The notes below the pieces were generated by a model. It did not search any database and was not told the DNA's origin. It saw only the letters and a list, made by a program, of their open reading frames with translations. From the NCBI RefSeq assembly GCF_001425665.1, contig NZ_LMCX01000001.1, forward strand, positions 927,651 through 991,650: a stretch of DNA of 64,000 nucleotides, written 5' to 3'. Position 1 is the stretch's first letter; every line of letters begins with the position of its first letter. Source of the DNA: Yonghaparkia sp. Root332. Lineage in GTDB: Bacteria > Actinomycetota > Actinomycetes > Actinomycetales > Microbacteriaceae. Shown here piece by piece: positions 25,167-34,255 of the stretch. The position numbers and the translations under genes are program-made.

Positions 25167-26375
25167 TCAGCCGAGCGATGGCGCCCCGCGGCGTCGGCGC
25201 AGGAGGGTGTCGGCGACGCAGGCGACGACGAGCACCCCCGTCGACAGGCACGACAGGACCCACGGCTCCAGCGCGCCCGAGAACGGCACGAACGCCGCGC
25301 AGGCCCCGGCCGCGGCGAGGACGATGCCGACGCCGGGGGCTCCGACGATGCGCCGGTACAGCGCGATGCCGAGCGCGAAGAGCGCGGGCCCGCCGAGGAC
25401 GAGCGCGATGGCGAGCGGGCTCGACGTCCGCGGCTCGGCGATGATCGTCTTGTCGGCGGCGCCGATCATCACGACCCCGGCGATGACGGGGATGTGCGCG
25501 TAGGCGTACGCGGCCCGCGCGATGGCGCCCGCGCGCGGATCGTGCTCCATCCGCTCCTCGCCCCGCTTCTCGCCGTGGTCGAAGTAGAGCCACCAGAGCG
25601 CGGCGGCCGCGACGAACGCGCTCGCCAGGGCGGCGTTCCGCTCGCCGCCGCTCGGGTTGCCGACGAAGGCGAAGCCGCTCACGAGGAACCCTTCGCCGAT
25701 CGCGATGATGACGAACAGCGCGGCGCGCTCGGCGAAGTGGTGCGCCGAGAGATCCCACCCCTCCAGCCGGCCCCGCCCGAGGCCCGGCAGCGCGTAGGAG
25801 ATCGCAGGCCCCGTGAGGTCGATGAGCGCGGCGAGGGTCCAGGCGGCGAGGAGAGCGCCCGCGCCCGCCTGCGCGCCGACGACGGCCCCGCCGATCCAGA
25901 GGACGCCGCTCGCAGCGAACCACAGCAGCATGCGAGCGAAGTCGGTCGCGATGCTGCCGTCGTGCCGCACGGCCGCGACGACCATGAACGCCGTCCGGGC
26001 CAGCTGCAGACCCACGTAGGCGATCGCGAAGGCGAGCGCGCGGTCGCCGAGCGATTCCACGATTGCCGTGGAGAGCACGAGGCCCGCGCCCGCGAGCGCG
26101 ATGATCGCCAGCCGAACGGGGAGCCGGGCGGGGTCGAGCCAGTTCGTGACCCAGGTGGTGTGCATCCACAGCCACCAGACCGCGACGAGGACGAGCACGG
26201 CGTGGAGGGCGTGGAGCCCCGTGGCGACCGTCGCGACGACGGCGCCGACCTGGGTGAGCGCGAGCACGAACACGAGATCGAAGAACAGCTCGACGAAGCC
26301 CACGCGCTCGCCGCGCTCCCGATCGGCGCGGCGGAGCAGGTCGGTTCGGATTCCCCATCCGGGCGGCGACGGCAT
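25167..26375 (-). CDS. ltrA: Low temperature requirement protein A family membrane protein
   Basis: A 402-residue protein with about eleven to twelve membrane helices. [22 protein letters not shown] at the N-terminus, [16 protein letters not shown] and [11 protein letters not shown] are hallmarks of the LtrA family. The family is widespread in actinobacteria, and its biochemical role is not known; the name comes from a Listeria cold-growth mutant. ATG 26375 has GAGGAT ending 6 bases upstream, which could act either as a weak Shine-Dalgarno sequence or as a leaderless -10. It is divergent from the riboswitch-controlled glyA. Confidence 0.85.
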   Translation of the reverse strand: MPSPPGWGIRTDLLRRADRERGERVGFVELFFDLVFVLALTQVGAVVATVATGLHALHAVLVLVAVWWLWMHTTWVTNWLDPARLPVRLAIIALAGAGLVLSTAIVESLGDRALAFAIAYVGLQLARTAFMVVAAVRHDGSIATDFARMLLWFAASGVLWIGGAVVGAQAGAGALLAAWTLAALIDLTGPAISYALPGLGRGRLEGWDLSAHHFAERAALFVIIAIGEGFLVSGFAFVGNPSGGERNAALASAFVAAAALWWLYFDHGEKRGEERMEHDPRAGAIARAAYAYAHIPVIAGVVMIGAADKTIIAEPRTSSPLAIALVLGGPALFALGIALYRRIVGAPGVGIVLAAAGACAAFVPFSGALEPWVLSCLSTGVLVVACVADTLLRRRRGAPSLG

Positions 26376-26400
26376 GGGCGCATCCTCGCAGATCGCGACG

Positions 26401-26406
26401 TAGACT
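26401..26406 (+). promoter_or_regulatory. -10 box of the glyA riboswitch transcript
   Basis: TAGACT ends just before the riboswitch fold and predicts a transcript start near 26412. The same hexamer precedes the 6C RNA and tRNA-Thr. No convincing -35 is visible. Confidence 0.5.
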
Positions 26407-26407
26407 G

Positions 26408-26486
26408 GGGGCAGTCGCGACTGGCGTTGAGATGGTGAACCATCAGGGAGCGACCGACACGGTGAGCTGCCGTCCGCCTGGGCCGC
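26408..26486 (+). ncRNA. ZTP riboswitch (pfl motif) upstream of glyA-folD
   Basis: The sequence carries both conserved blocks of the pfl/ZTP class: GTCGCGACTGGCG at 26414-26426 and CCGCCTGGGC at 26474-26483. GTCGC (26414-26418) pairs with GCGAC (26450-26454). GATGG (26431-26435) and CCATC (26440-26444) form a hairpin with loop TGAA. GGCG (26423-26426) can form the pseudoknot with CGCC (26475-26478). The class senses ZTP/ZMP, which build up when 10-formyl-THF is short, and turns on one-carbon genes such as the glyA and folD found downstream. The expression platform is not obvious; masking of GAGGAG at 26531-26536 is possible. Confidence 0.92.
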
Positions 26487-26542
26487 TCGTCCGGCCGACC
26501 TGCGAGGGCCGCTGGCCTCCGCCCCGTACCGAGGAGCATCCC

Positions 26543-27817
26543 GTGTCCGCACTTCCCAGCTCGTTCAACGAGCCCCTCTCCGTCGTCGACCCCGAGATCG
26601 CCGCCGTGCTCGAGCAGGAGCTCGGCCGCCAGCGCGACACCCTCGAGATGATCGCGAGCGAGAACTTCGTCTCGCGCGCCATCCTCGAGGCGCAGGGCTC
26701 GGTGCTCACCAACAAGTACGCCGAGGGCTACCCCGGCAAGCGCTACTATGGCGGCTGCGAGTTCGTCGACATCGCCGAGAACCTCGCGATCGAGCGCGCC
26801 AAGAAGCTCTTCGGGGCCGAGTTCGCCAACGTGCAGCCCCACTCGGGCGCCTCGGCGAGCGCGGCCGTGCTGCACGCCCTCGCGCAGCCCGGCGACACGA
26901 TCCTCGGCCTCGAGCTCGCCCACGGCGGCCACCTGACCCACGGCATGAAGCTCAACTTCTCGGGCAAGGTCTACAACGCCACGAGCTACGGCGTCGACCC
27001 CGAGACGATGCTCGTCGACATGGACGTCGTGCGCGCGAAGGCCCTCGAGGTCAAGCCGACCGTCATCATCGCCGGCTGGTCGGCGTACTCGCGGCAGCTC
27101 GACTTCGCGGCCTTCCGCGCCATCGCCGACGAGGTCGGCGCGAAGCTCTGGGTCGACATGGCGCACTTCGCCGGCCTGGTCGCCGCGGGCCTGCACCCCT
27201 CGCCGCTGCCCCACGCGCACGTCGTCAGCTCGACCGTGCACAAGACCCTCGCCGGTCCGCGCTCAGGTCTCCTCCTGAGCAACGACGAGTCGCTGTTCAA
27301 GAAGCTCAACTCGGCCGTCTTCCCCGGTCAGCAGGGCGGCCCGCTCATGCACGTGATCGCCGCGAAGGCCGTCGCGTTCAAGCTCGCGGCCCTGCCGGAG
27401 TTCGTGGAGCGCCAGGAGCGCACGATCGCGGGCGCGCGCATCCTCGCCGATCGCCTCACGCAGGACGACGCGATCGCCGCCGGCGTCAACGTGCTCACCG
27501 GCGGCACCGACGTTCACCTCGCCCTCGTCGACCTGCGCACCTCGCCGATCAATGGCCAGGAGGCGGAGGACCTCCTCCACGAGGTCGGCATCACCGTCAA
27601 CCGCAACGGCGTGCCCTTCGACCCGCGCCCGCCGATGGTGACGAGCGGCGTGCGCATCGGCACCCCGGCGCTCGCGACGCGCGGCTTCGGGGAGGCGGAG
27701 TTCACCGAGGTGGCCGACATCATCGCGCGCACTCTCATGCCGAGCCCCGACATCACCGCCCTGCGCGGTCGCGTCGACGCGCTCACCGCCGCGTTCCCCC
27801 TCTACCCGGGGCTGTGA
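26543..27817 (+). CDS. glyA: Serine hydroxymethyltransferase
   Basis: A 424-residue PLP enzyme that converts serine and tetrahydrofolate to glycine and 5,10-methylene-THF. The PLP lysine is K234 in [39 protein letters not shown] and [14 protein letters not shown] are diagnostic. GTG 26543 follows GAGGAG by 6 bases. It is read from the ZTP riboswitch transcript and overlaps folD by GTGA, so both one-carbon enzymes rise together when formyl-folate is limiting. Confidence 0.97.
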   Translation: MSALPSSFNEPLSVVDPEIAAVLEQELGRQRDTLEMIASENFVSRAILEAQGSVLTNKYAEGYPGKRYYGGCEFVDIAENLAIERAKKLFGAEFANVQPHSGASASAAVLHALAQPGDTILGLELAHGGHLTHGMKLNFSGKVYNATSYGVDPETMLVDMDVVRAKALEVKPTVIIAGWSAYSRQLDFAAFRAIADEVGAKLWVDMAHFAGLVAAGLHPSPLPHAHVVSSTVHKTLAGPRSGLLLSNDESLFKKLNSAVFPGQQGGPLMHVIAAKAVAFKLAALPEFVERQERTIAGARILADRLTQDDAIAAGVNVLTGGTDVHLALVDLRTSPINGQEAEDLLHEVGITVNRNGVPFDPRPPMVTSGVRIGTPALATRGFGEAEFTEVADIIARTLMPSPDITALRGRVDALTAAFPLYPGL

Positions 27818-28728
27818 GCGTGACGGATCCCCGGCCCGCCGGCGCATCCGCTCAGCTCCTCGACGGCACCGCGACCGCTCGCGCCATCAAGGCCGAGCTC
27901 ACGACGCGGGTGTCGTCGCTGCGTGAGCGCGGCATCGTGCCGGGCCTCGCGACCGTGCTCGTCGGCGACGACCCGGGCTCGCGCTGGTACGTCGGCGGCA
28001 AGCACCGCGACTGCGCCGAGGTGGGCATTGCATCGATCCGCCGCGACCTGCCCGCGTCGACGACGCAGGAGGAGCTCGAGGCGGTCATCGACGAGCTCAA
28101 CGCCGACCCGGCCGTCACGGGCTTCATCGTGCAGCTGCCGCTGCCGAAGCACCTCGACACCGACGCGATCCTCGAGCGCGTCGCCCCGGAGAAGGACGCC
28201 GACGGCCTGCACCCGACGAACCTCGGGCGCCTCATGCTGCGCGTCGACCGCGCGATCGACACTCCGCTGCCGTGCACGCCGCGCGGCGTCATCGAGCTCG
28301 TCGAGCGGCACGGGCTGTCGTGGGCGGGCAAGGATGTCGTGGTCGTCGGTCGCGGCGTCACCGTCGGTCGCGCGATCGGCAGCCTGCTGACGCGACGCGA
28401 GTACAACGCGACGGTCACCCTCACGCACACCGGCACGACCGACCTCGCCTCGCACCTGCGTCGCGCCGACGTGATCGTGGCCGCCGCGGGCGTGCCGGGC
28501 ATCGTGTCGGCCGCCGACGTCAAGCCGGGCGCGATCGTGCTCGACGTGGGCGTCTCGCGCATCACCGACGCCGACACGGGCGAGTCGCGCATCGCGGGCG
28601 ACGTCGCCGACGACGTGCGCTCGGTCGCGGCCTGGGTGTCACCGAACCCCGGCGGGGTCGGGCCGATGACGCGCGCGCTGCTGCTCGCGAACGTCGTCGA
28701 GACGGCGGAGCGCGCGGCGGGTCTGTAG
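27814..28728 (+). CDS. folD: Bifunctional methylene-THF dehydrogenase / methenyl-THF cyclohydrolase
   Basis: A 304-residue enzyme catalysing 5,10-methylene-THF to 10-formyl-THF via methenyl-THF with NADP. The catalytic Lys is K63 in [19 protein letters not shown], the nucleotide-binding [16 protein letters not shown] and the C-terminal [19 protein letters not shown] are all present. GTG 27814 overlaps the glyA stop; an in-frame GTG at 27820 is possible. A 13-bp hairpin follows the stop immediately. Together with glyA it forms the ZTP-controlled operon. Confidence 0.96.
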   Translation: MSVTDPRPAGASAQLLDGTATARAIKAELTTRVSSLRERGIVPGLATVLVGDDPGSRWYVGGKHRDCAEVGIASIRRDLPASTTQEELEAVIDELNADPAVTGFIVQLPLPKHLDTDAILERVAPEKDADGLHPTNLGRLMLRVDRAIDTPLPCTPRGVIELVERHGLSWAGKDVVVVGRGVTVGRAIGSLLTRREYNATVTLTHTGTTDLASHLRRADVIVAAAGVPGIVSAADVKPGAIVLDVGVSRITDADTGESRIAGDVADDVRSVAAWVSPNPGGVGPMTRALLLANVVETAERAAGL

Positions 28729-28768
28729 CTCGTCGGCGGGGCCGCTCGTGCGCGACCCCGCCGACGAG
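28729..28768 (+). terminator. folD terminator
   Basis: CTCGTCGGCGGGG at 28729-28741 pairs perfectly with CCCCGCCGACGAG at 28756-28768 around a 14-base loop. It begins at the first base after the folD stop. Confidence 0.75.
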
Positions 28769-28781
28769 GCTCACCACGCAC

Positions 28782-28896
28782 TTGACCGTCGGCAGGAGCT
28801 GACGTATCGCCGACCCCGCTATGAAGAGATGACGCAGTCCGTCCCGCGCCCGAGGCTCAGCCCGGCGGGGTCCTGCGAGCCGATCGGCACTCGCTC
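28782..28896 (+). promoter_or_regulatory. Promoter and leader of the ABC-F gene with tiny upstream ORF
   Basis: TTGACC at 28782-28787 and TATCGC at 28805-28810 are 17 bases apart. Just downstream lies ATG-AAG-AGA-TGA (28821-28832), a three-codon ORF whose stop overlaps another ATG at 28829 in a frame that runs into the main gene. Antibiotic-inducible ABC-F genes often carry short leader ORFs that control attenuation. That this is such a leader is inference; I find no clear terminator in it. Confidence 0.35.
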
Positions 28897-30561
28897 TTGG
28901 CACCTGCATCTCTGTCTTCCGCGCGCTCGACGCGCGCATCCGTCACACGTCCGCTCGTCGCGACGGGCATCCATCGCACCTACGATCGCGCGCCGGTGCT
29001 CGACGGCGTCGACCTCGTCGTCTCGCCGGGCGAGCGCCTCGGCCTGATCGGCGAGAACGGCGCGGGCAAGTCGACGCTCCTGCGCGTTCTCGCCGGGGTC
29101 GAGGCGCCCGACGCGGGTCGGATCGAGCGCCCGACGAGGGTCGGCTACCTGCCGCAGGAGGTCGAGCACGACGCGGCCGCGCCGCTCTCGAGCCTCATCG
29201 AGGATGCCGTGGCGCCGCTGCGAGCGCTCGAACGACGTCTCGAGGCGGCGGCCTCCGCTCTCGCCGTCGACCCGCGTGCGGATGCCGCCTACGCGGCCGC
29301 GCTCGACGAGGCCGAGGCGCTCGATCTCTGGAGCTGGGAGTCACGCCGCGACGCCCTCCTCGAAGGGCTCGGCGTCGCGGGCATTCCGTTCGAGACGCCG
29401 CTCGGGTCGATCTCGGGCGGACAGCGCAGCCGACTCGCGCTCGCCGCTCTCCTGCTCGCCCGGCCCGATGCGCTGCTGCTCGACGAGCCGACGAACCATC
29501 TCGACGACGCGGCTGTCGCCCTCCTTCAGCGCGAGCTGCGCGCGTGGTCGGGGCCGGTCCTCCTCGCGAGCCACGACCGCGCGTTGCTCGACGACGTCGC
29601 CACGGGGCTCGTCGACCTCGACCCGAGCCGTCGCTCGGCCTCGGGCGAGAACGGCGGCGGCATGCTCACGCGCTTCGGCGGCGGATTCAGCGACTACCTC
29701 ATCGAACGCGCGCTCGAGCGCGAGCGGTGGGAGGAGCGCGTCGCGGCCGAGGAGCGCGAGCTGACGCGAGCGCGGGGCGCCCTCACGGGCTCGGCGAGAG
29801 CGCTCGACGGGCCCGATCGCCCTCCGCGCGACAACGACAAGTTCGTCAAGAACTTCAAGCGCGGTCGGCAGCAGAGCGCGACGAGTCGCCGGGTGCGCGC
29901 CGCCGAGCAGCTCGTGGCCGAGCTCGAGGCGTCGCGCCTATCGTCGCCGCCAGCGGTGCTGACCTTCGCGGGCATCCCGACCGGGTCGACGGCGCTCGCG
30001 GACGCGACGCTCGTGCAGCTCACGGATGCTCGGATCGACTCCAGGCTCGCCCCTGTCTCTCTGCGCATCGGCGGCGCCGATCGCGTGCTCGTCACGGGCG
30101 CGAACGGCGCGGGCAAGTCGACCCTGCTCGCGGCGATCGCGGGGGCGCTCGCGCTCGACGGCGGACGGCGCACCGCGCGGCGAGGGCTGCGCGTGGAGCT
30201 GCTCGCGCAGGACGTGCGCTTCGCCGACCCGAGCGCGACCCCGCGCGCGCTCTACGAGCGAGCCGCGGGCGAGCGCCGAGCCGAGACGCAGCCGCTCGCC
30301 GGGCTCGGGCTCATCGCGCCGCGCGACCTCGATCGCGCGGTCGGGTCGCTCTCGACGGGACAGCAGCGCCGTCTCGCGCTCGCCCTCGTCATCGCGCGCC
30401 CGCCGCACCTGTTCCTGCTCGACGAGCCCACCAACCACCTGTCGCTGCAGCTCGCCGGCGAGCTCGAGGAGGCCCTCGGCGGGTATCCGGGCGCCGTCGT
30501 CGTCGCTTCGCACGACCGGTGGCTCCGGGCGCGGTGGGAGGAGCGCGTGGTGCGACTCTGA
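28897..30561 (+). CDS. ABC-F family ribosome-protection/translation factor
   Basis: A 554-residue soluble protein with two ATPase domains and no membrane helices. Domain 1 has GENGAGKST, SGGQRSRLALAALLL and LLLDEPTNHLDD. Domain 2 has GANGAGKST, signature LSTGQQRRL and LLDEPTNHLS. The linker (about residues 245-345) is long, charged and helical, as in the P-site tRNA-interaction motif, including DNDKFVKNFKRGRQQ. ABC-F proteins bind the ribosomal E site. Resistance types evict macrolides, lincosamides or pleuromutilins; others assist translation. Which one this is cannot be settled, though its own promoter and leader favour the inducible resistance type. TTG 28897 is the only start codon before the conserved region, and no good ribosome binding site is seen. 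Confidence 0.85.
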   Translation: MAPASLSSARSTRASVTRPLVATGIHRTYDRAPVLDGVDLVVSPGERLGLIGENGAGKSTLLRVLAGVEAPDAGRIERPTRVGYLPQEVEHDAAAPLSSLIEDAVAPLRALERRLEAAASALAVDPRADAAYAAALDEAEALDLWSWESRRDALLEGLGVAGIPFETPLGSISGGQRSRLALAALLLARPDALLLDEPTNHLDDAAVALLQRELRAWSGPVLLASHDRALLDDVATGLVDLDPSRRSASGENGGGMLTRFGGGFSDYLIERALERERWEERVAAEERELTRARGALTGSARALDGPDRPPRDNDKFVKNFKRGRQQSATSRRVRAAEQLVAELEASRLSSPPAVLTFAGIPTGSTALADATLVQLTDARIDSRLAPVSLRIGGADRVLVTGANGAGKSTLLAAIAGALALDGGRRTARRGLRVELLAQDVRFADPSATPRALYERAAGERRAETQPLAGLGLIAPRDLDRAVGSLSTGQQRRLALALVIARPPHLFLLDEPTNHLSLQLAGELEEALGGYPGAVVVASHDRWLRARWEERVVRL

Positions 30562-30625
30562 CGCTCACGCGTGTGTCGCGCGCGGGTGTCGAGCGGTGTC
30601 GGCGGGCGACGCGGCCGGCTCGACG

Positions 30626-32275
30626 CTACGGTCGACCCGTGGCGAGGCGCAGGCGCACCGTCTGCCCGGGGCGGGCCTGCGCGAGCGAGTCGAGCGCAGC
30701 ATCCGTGACGACCGCGATGACGGGGTAGCCGCCCGTGACCGGCGCGTCGGGGCCCAGGATCGTCGGGGCGCCGTCGGGCGAGACCTGGATGCTGCCGGGC
30801 AGCATGCCCTCGCTCGGCAGCTCGCGGCCCGTCGCCTCGGCGGTGCGGTCGAGTCCGGGCCCCTCGAGCCGCACGCCCGTGCGGTCGGAGCGCGGCGACA
30901 CTCGCCATTCGGTGCTCAGCAGGCTCTCGTGAGCCGACTCGGTGAACCAGTCGTGCCGGGGGCCGGGCCGCACGGCGAGCTCGACCGGGCCGTCGTCGGG
31001 AGCGTCGAGCGGAACGAGGTCGATCGTCGGAACGGGGCCCTCGACGGCGTCGCCGATGCTGAGGATGCTCCCGGCTGCGAGCGGCGCCGGTCCGATCCCC
31101 GAGAGCGTGTCTCGCGATCGCGACCCGAGCTCGGCGGCGGCGTCGAGCCCCCCGCGCACGGCGACGGTCGCCCGCAGGCCGTGCTCGAGGCGGCCGATGT
31201 GCAGGAGCGCCCCCTCGCGGCCCGCGCGCGCGGGCAGGCGCGGAGCCAGGCTCGCGCCGTCGAGCGTCACGGCGCCGACACCGCCCGTGACCGCGACCCA
31301 GGCGCCTTCCGGAAGCGCGAGGGTCAGCCCGCCGAGCAGCACCTCGAGGGCGGCTGCCGTCTCGTCGTTGCCGACGAGCCGGTTCGCGAGCCGGTGGGCC
31401 GCGCGGTCGAAGGCGCCCGCGGCGCCCACGCCGATGGCGGCGCGGCCGGGGCGCCCGAGGTCCTGCACGAGGGGGAGCGGGCCGGGCTCGACGACCTCGA
31501 TGGCGCGACCGTGGGCGGCCGGAGGCGCGGGGGCGACGGGCGCGGAGCTCGCGCGCGAGCGCGTCGTACCGAGCTCGGGCACGGGGACGAAGCGCACGCG
31601 CGCACCCGGCGCGACGAGCGCGGGCGGGTCGCGCCGGGCATCCCACAGCGTCGCGTCGGTGCGGCCGATGAGCTGCCACCCGCCGGGGGAGGAGCGCGGA
31701 TACACCCCCGTGTACTCGGCGGCGAGGGCGACGGCGCCGGCCGGAACGGCGGGGCGCGAGGTCGCGCGACGCGGCACGGGCGGCGGTGCGAGGGCAGCAT
31801 CGACGGGTAGGAGGTACGGGAATCCGGGCGCGAAGCCGACGAAGGCGCAGCGCCACTCGGTGCGCGCATGTCGTTCGACGACCTCGACCGGTTCGCATCC
31901 CCAGTGGTCGGCCACGGTCGCGAGATCGTCGCCGTCGTAGACGACGGGCAGCTCGACGAGGGGGCCGTCCGGCAGCGCGGCATCCGGGTCGGTCTCGGCG
32001 AGCGTCTCGCGCACCCAGTGCTCGGCGTGCGCGAGACCGAGCACGCGCGGGTCGAGCCGCACGAGCACCGTGCGCGCGGCGGGCACGAGCTCGAGCACTC
32101 CGGCGGGCGCACTCTCCGCGAGCGCCGCATGGGCCGCGAGGGCCTGCTCGAGCGCGTCGACCTCGACGAGCAGGGCGCGATCGCCGCAGGGCAGGATGCG
32201 CGCCGCGAGCCCCGCGCCCGACCTCGCGCCCGACCTCGCGCTCGTTCCCGCGCCTGCCGCCGCCCCGTCGCTCAC
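30626..32275 (-). CDS. 5-oxoprolinase subunits B and C fused (PxpB-PxpC, KipI-KipA type)
   Basis: A 549-residue fusion. Residues about 20-235 match PxpB/KipI (FVGFAPGFPYLLP, GVYPRSSPGGWQLIGRT); residues about 255-549 match PxpC/KipA (EVVEPGPLPLVQDLGRPGRAAIGVGAAGAFD, AVRGGLD, GPRHDWF). With PxpA the complex hydrolyses 5-oxoproline to glutamate using ATP, clearing a spontaneous product of glutamine. GTG 32275 overlaps the pxpA stop (GTGA). The N-terminus contains a tandem 12-base repeat giving ARSGARSG. In many bacteria B and C are separate genes, so this is a natural fusion with an Ala/Pro linker near residue 240. Confidence 0.92.
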   Translation of the reverse strand: MSDGAAAGAGTSARSGARSGAGLAARILPCGDRALLVEVDALEQALAAHAALAESAPAGVLELVPAARTVLVRLDPRVLGLAHAEHWVRETLAETDPDAALPDGPLVELPVVYDGDDLATVADHWGCEPVEVVERHARTEWRCAFVGFAPGFPYLLPVDAALAPPPVPRRATSRPAVPAGAVALAAEYTGVYPRSSPGGWQLIGRTDATLWDARRDPPALVAPGARVRFVPVPELGTTRSRASSAPVAPAPPAAHGRAIEVVEPGPLPLVQDLGRPGRAAIGVGAAGAFDRAAHRLANRLVGNDETAAALEVLLGGLTLALPEGAWVAVTGGVGAVTLDGASLAPRLPARAGREGALLHIGRLEHGLRATVAVRGGLDAAAELGSRSRDTLSGIGPAPLAAGSILSIGDAVEGPVPTIDLVPLDAPDDGPVELAVRPGPRHDWFTESAHESLLSTEWRVSPRSDRTGVRLEGPGLDRTAEATGRELPSEGMLPGSIQVSPDGAPTILGPDAPVTGGYPVIAVVTDAALDSLAQARPGQTVRLRLATGRP

Positions 32276-33033
32276 GGCGCGCCGAGCACGGGTCGCACGT
32301 CGACCCCGGCCTCCGCGAGGGCCTCCCGCACGGCCCGCGCCATCGCGACAGCGCCGGGAGTGTCGCCGTGCACGCACAGCGACTCGGCCTCGACGCGCAC
32401 GATCGACCCGTCGACCGCGACGACCGAGCCGTCGACCGCGAGCCGCACGGCGCGCGCGGCGACCAGCGCGACGTCGTGCAGCACGGCGCCCGGCTCCGAC
32501 CGCGGCACGAGCGACCCGTCGGGCCGGTACCCGCGATCGACGAAGGCCTCCGCCACGAAGCGGATGCCCGCCTCGCGCGCGGCGCGCTCGATCGCCGACC
32601 CGGGCATCCCCATCACCGGGAGCCCGGCCGCGGCCGCGACCCGCGCGACGACCTCGGCGCGCTCCGCGTCGCGCACGATGCGGTTGTAGAGGGCTCCGTG
32701 CGGCTTGAGGTAGCGGGCCGCGCCGCCCGCGGCCGCCGCGACCCCGGCCAGTCGCGCGACCTGCTCGCGCAGCTGCGCGTCGAGCGCCTCGGGGGCGACG
32801 TCGACGTGGCGCCGGCCGAAGCCCGCCCGGTCGTCGTACGAGGGATGCGCGCCGATCACGACTCCGCGCGCGGCCGCCGAGCGGCAGACGGCGGCCATCG
32901 TGGTCGGGTCGCCGCCGTGGGCTCCGCAGGCGAGGTTCGCGCTCGAGACGAGAGCGAGCATGGCCTCGTCGTCGCCCACGACGTCGGGCAGCCACGACTC
33001 GCCGAGGTCGCTGTTGAGGTCGATCGCGGGCAT
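32272..33033 (-). CDS. pxpA: 5-oxoprolinase subunit A, LamB/YcsF family
   Basis: A 253-residue protein of the LamB/YcsF family. The N-terminal IDLNSDLGE, NLACGAHGGDP, GAHPSYDDRAGFGRR and KPHGALYN motifs are all intact. It supplies the third subunit of the ATP-dependent 5-oxoprolinase with the PxpBC fusion downstream. ATG 33033 has TAGGCT ending 6 bases upstream and no ribosome binding site, so the operon mRNA is probably leaderless. It is divergent from the LexA-boxed radical SAM gene. Confidence 0.94.
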   Translation of the reverse strand: MPAIDLNSDLGESWLPDVVGDDEAMLALVSSANLACGAHGGDPTTMAAVCRSAAARGVVIGAHPSYDDRAGFGRRHVDVAPEALDAQLREQVARLAGVAAAAGGAARYLKPHGALYNRIVRDAERAEVVARVAAAAGLPVMGMPGSAIERAAREAGIRFVAEAFVDRGYRPDGSLVPRSEPGAVLHDVALVAARAVRLAVDGSVVAVDGSIVRVEAESLCVHGDTPGAVAMARAVREALAEAGVDVRPVLGAP

Positions 33034-33039
33034 GCTGCG

Positions 33040-33045
33040 AGCCTA
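33040..33045 (-). promoter_or_regulatory. Probable -10 box, leaderless pxpA
   Basis: On the minus strand TAGGCT ends 6 bases before ATG 33033. The hexamer is identical to those before purU and the hydrolase at 50490. Confidence 0.45.
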
Positions 33046-33084
33046 CGACGCGGGGCGCCCCGGGATCCGAGCCTTGCGCGCGAG

Positions 33085-33100
33085 TCGAACATGTGTTCGA
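33085..33100. promoter_or_regulatory. LexA (SOS) box
   Basis: TCGAACATGTGTTCGA matches the actinobacterial LexA consensus TCGAAC-N4-GTTCGA at all twelve arm positions. It lies 9 bases before the radical SAM start and overlaps the presumed -10 GAATAT (33099-33104), so LexA would repress directly. Confidence 0.9.
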
Positions 33101-33109
33101 ATATCGGCC

Positions 33110-34192
33110 ATGCGGTGGAGCGGCCAGGCGGCGAGCGCGACGAGCCCCGACGCGCTGCCCGAGCTCGGCAGCACGGCTGCGATCGCGCGCCTGTCGGGGC
33201 TGCAGCGCACGGTGCGACCGCCGGAGTTCTCGGGGCTCGTCTTCCACGAGGTGCTCGCGAAGTCGGCGCTCAATCGCGTGCCCGGCGGGGGAGGGGCGCT
33301 GCCTTTCGGCCACACCGTGAACCCGTACCGCGGCTGCGCGCACGCGTGCGTGTACTGCTTCGCGCGCCCCACGCACGCCTACCTCGACCTCGACACGGGC
33401 GAGGGCTTCGACCGCGAGATCGTCGTCAAGATCAACGTCGCCGACGTCCTCGCGCGCGAGGTGCGCCGCGCATCGTGGGGGCGGCATCCGGTCGCCCTCG
33501 GCACCAACACCGACCCCTACCAGCGCGCTGAGGGCCGGTACGCGCTCATGCCCGGCATCATCACGGCGCTCGCCGAGAGCGGCACGCCGATCAGCATCCT
33601 CACCAAGGGCACGCTCCTGCGCCGCGACCTGCCGCTGCTCGCGCGCGCGGCCGAGCTCGTCCCCGTCGACGTCGCGATGTCGATCGCCATCTACGACGAC
33701 TCCCTGCAGCGCTCGATCGAGCCGGGCACCCCCTCGACGGATGCCCGGCTCGCGACCGTCGCCGCCGCCGTCGCCGCGGGGCTCGACCCCGCCGTGTTCC
33801 TCATGCCCGTGCTGCCCCACCTCACCGACACCCGCGCGCACCTCGACGAGGCGTTCGCCCGCATCAGCGAGACCGGAGCGACCACGGTCATGACCTCCGC
33901 GCTGCACCTCAAGCCCGGCGTGCGCGAGTGGTGGTTCGCGTGGCTCGAGCGCGAGCATCCGGAGCTCGTCGCCCGCTACCGCGCGCTCTACGCGGCCGGG
34001 CCGTACGCGCCCGCCGGCTACCGCGAGTGGCTCGTCGCGCGGGTCCGCGAGCTGCGCGCGCGGCACGGGCTCTCCTCGCGCCCGCTCGACGCGGCGACCG
34101 GCACGGTGCGCAGCCGCGCGCTGCAGCCCGACGCCGCGCGATCGCCGGGCGAGCGCGCGCCCCTGACCGCCGGCGCGCCGACGCTCTTCTGA
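33110..34192 (+). CDS. Rv2578c-type radical SAM protein under LexA control
   Basis: A 360-residue radical SAM enzyme. The cluster motif is C-x3-C-x2-C in YRGCAHACVYCFARPTH, as in spore photoproduct lyase relatives. GTNTDPYQRAEGRY, ILTKGTLLRRDL and MPVLPHLTD are hallmarks of the Rv2578c subfamily, which has no assigned reaction. A LexA box immediately upstream points to induction by DNA damage. ATG 33110 follows GAATAT by 5 bases, as for a leaderless gene. The C-terminal 40 residues are low-complexity. A DNA or nucleotide repair reaction is plausible but unproven. Confidence 0.88.
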   Translation: MRWSGQAASATSPDALPELGSTAAIARLSGLQRTVRPPEFSGLVFHEVLAKSALNRVPGGGGALPFGHTVNPYRGCAHACVYCFARPTHAYLDLDTGEGFDREIVVKINVADVLAREVRRASWGRHPVALGTNTDPYQRAEGRYALMPGIITALAESGTPISILTKGTLLRRDLPLLARAAELVPVDVAMSIAIYDDSLQRSIEPGTPSTDARLATVAAAVAAGLDPAVFLMPVLPHLTDTRAHLDEAFARISETGATTVMTSALHLKPGVREWWFAWLEREHPELVARYRALYAAGPYAPAGYREWLVARVRELRARHGLSSRPLDAATGTVRSRALQPDAARSPGERAPLTAGAPTLF

Positions 34193-34243
34193 CGGGAACG
34201 GCGCCGACGTGCGCACTGCACCCGCGCGGCGCGGCCGAGGTTC

Positions 34244-34249
34244 TAGAGT
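34244..34249 (+). promoter_or_regulatory. Probable -10 box, leaderless LuxR regulator gene
   Basis: TAGAGT ends 6 bases before ATG 34256 and there is no purine-rich ribosome binding site. Confidence 0.42.
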
Positions 34250-34255
34250 CGACTC

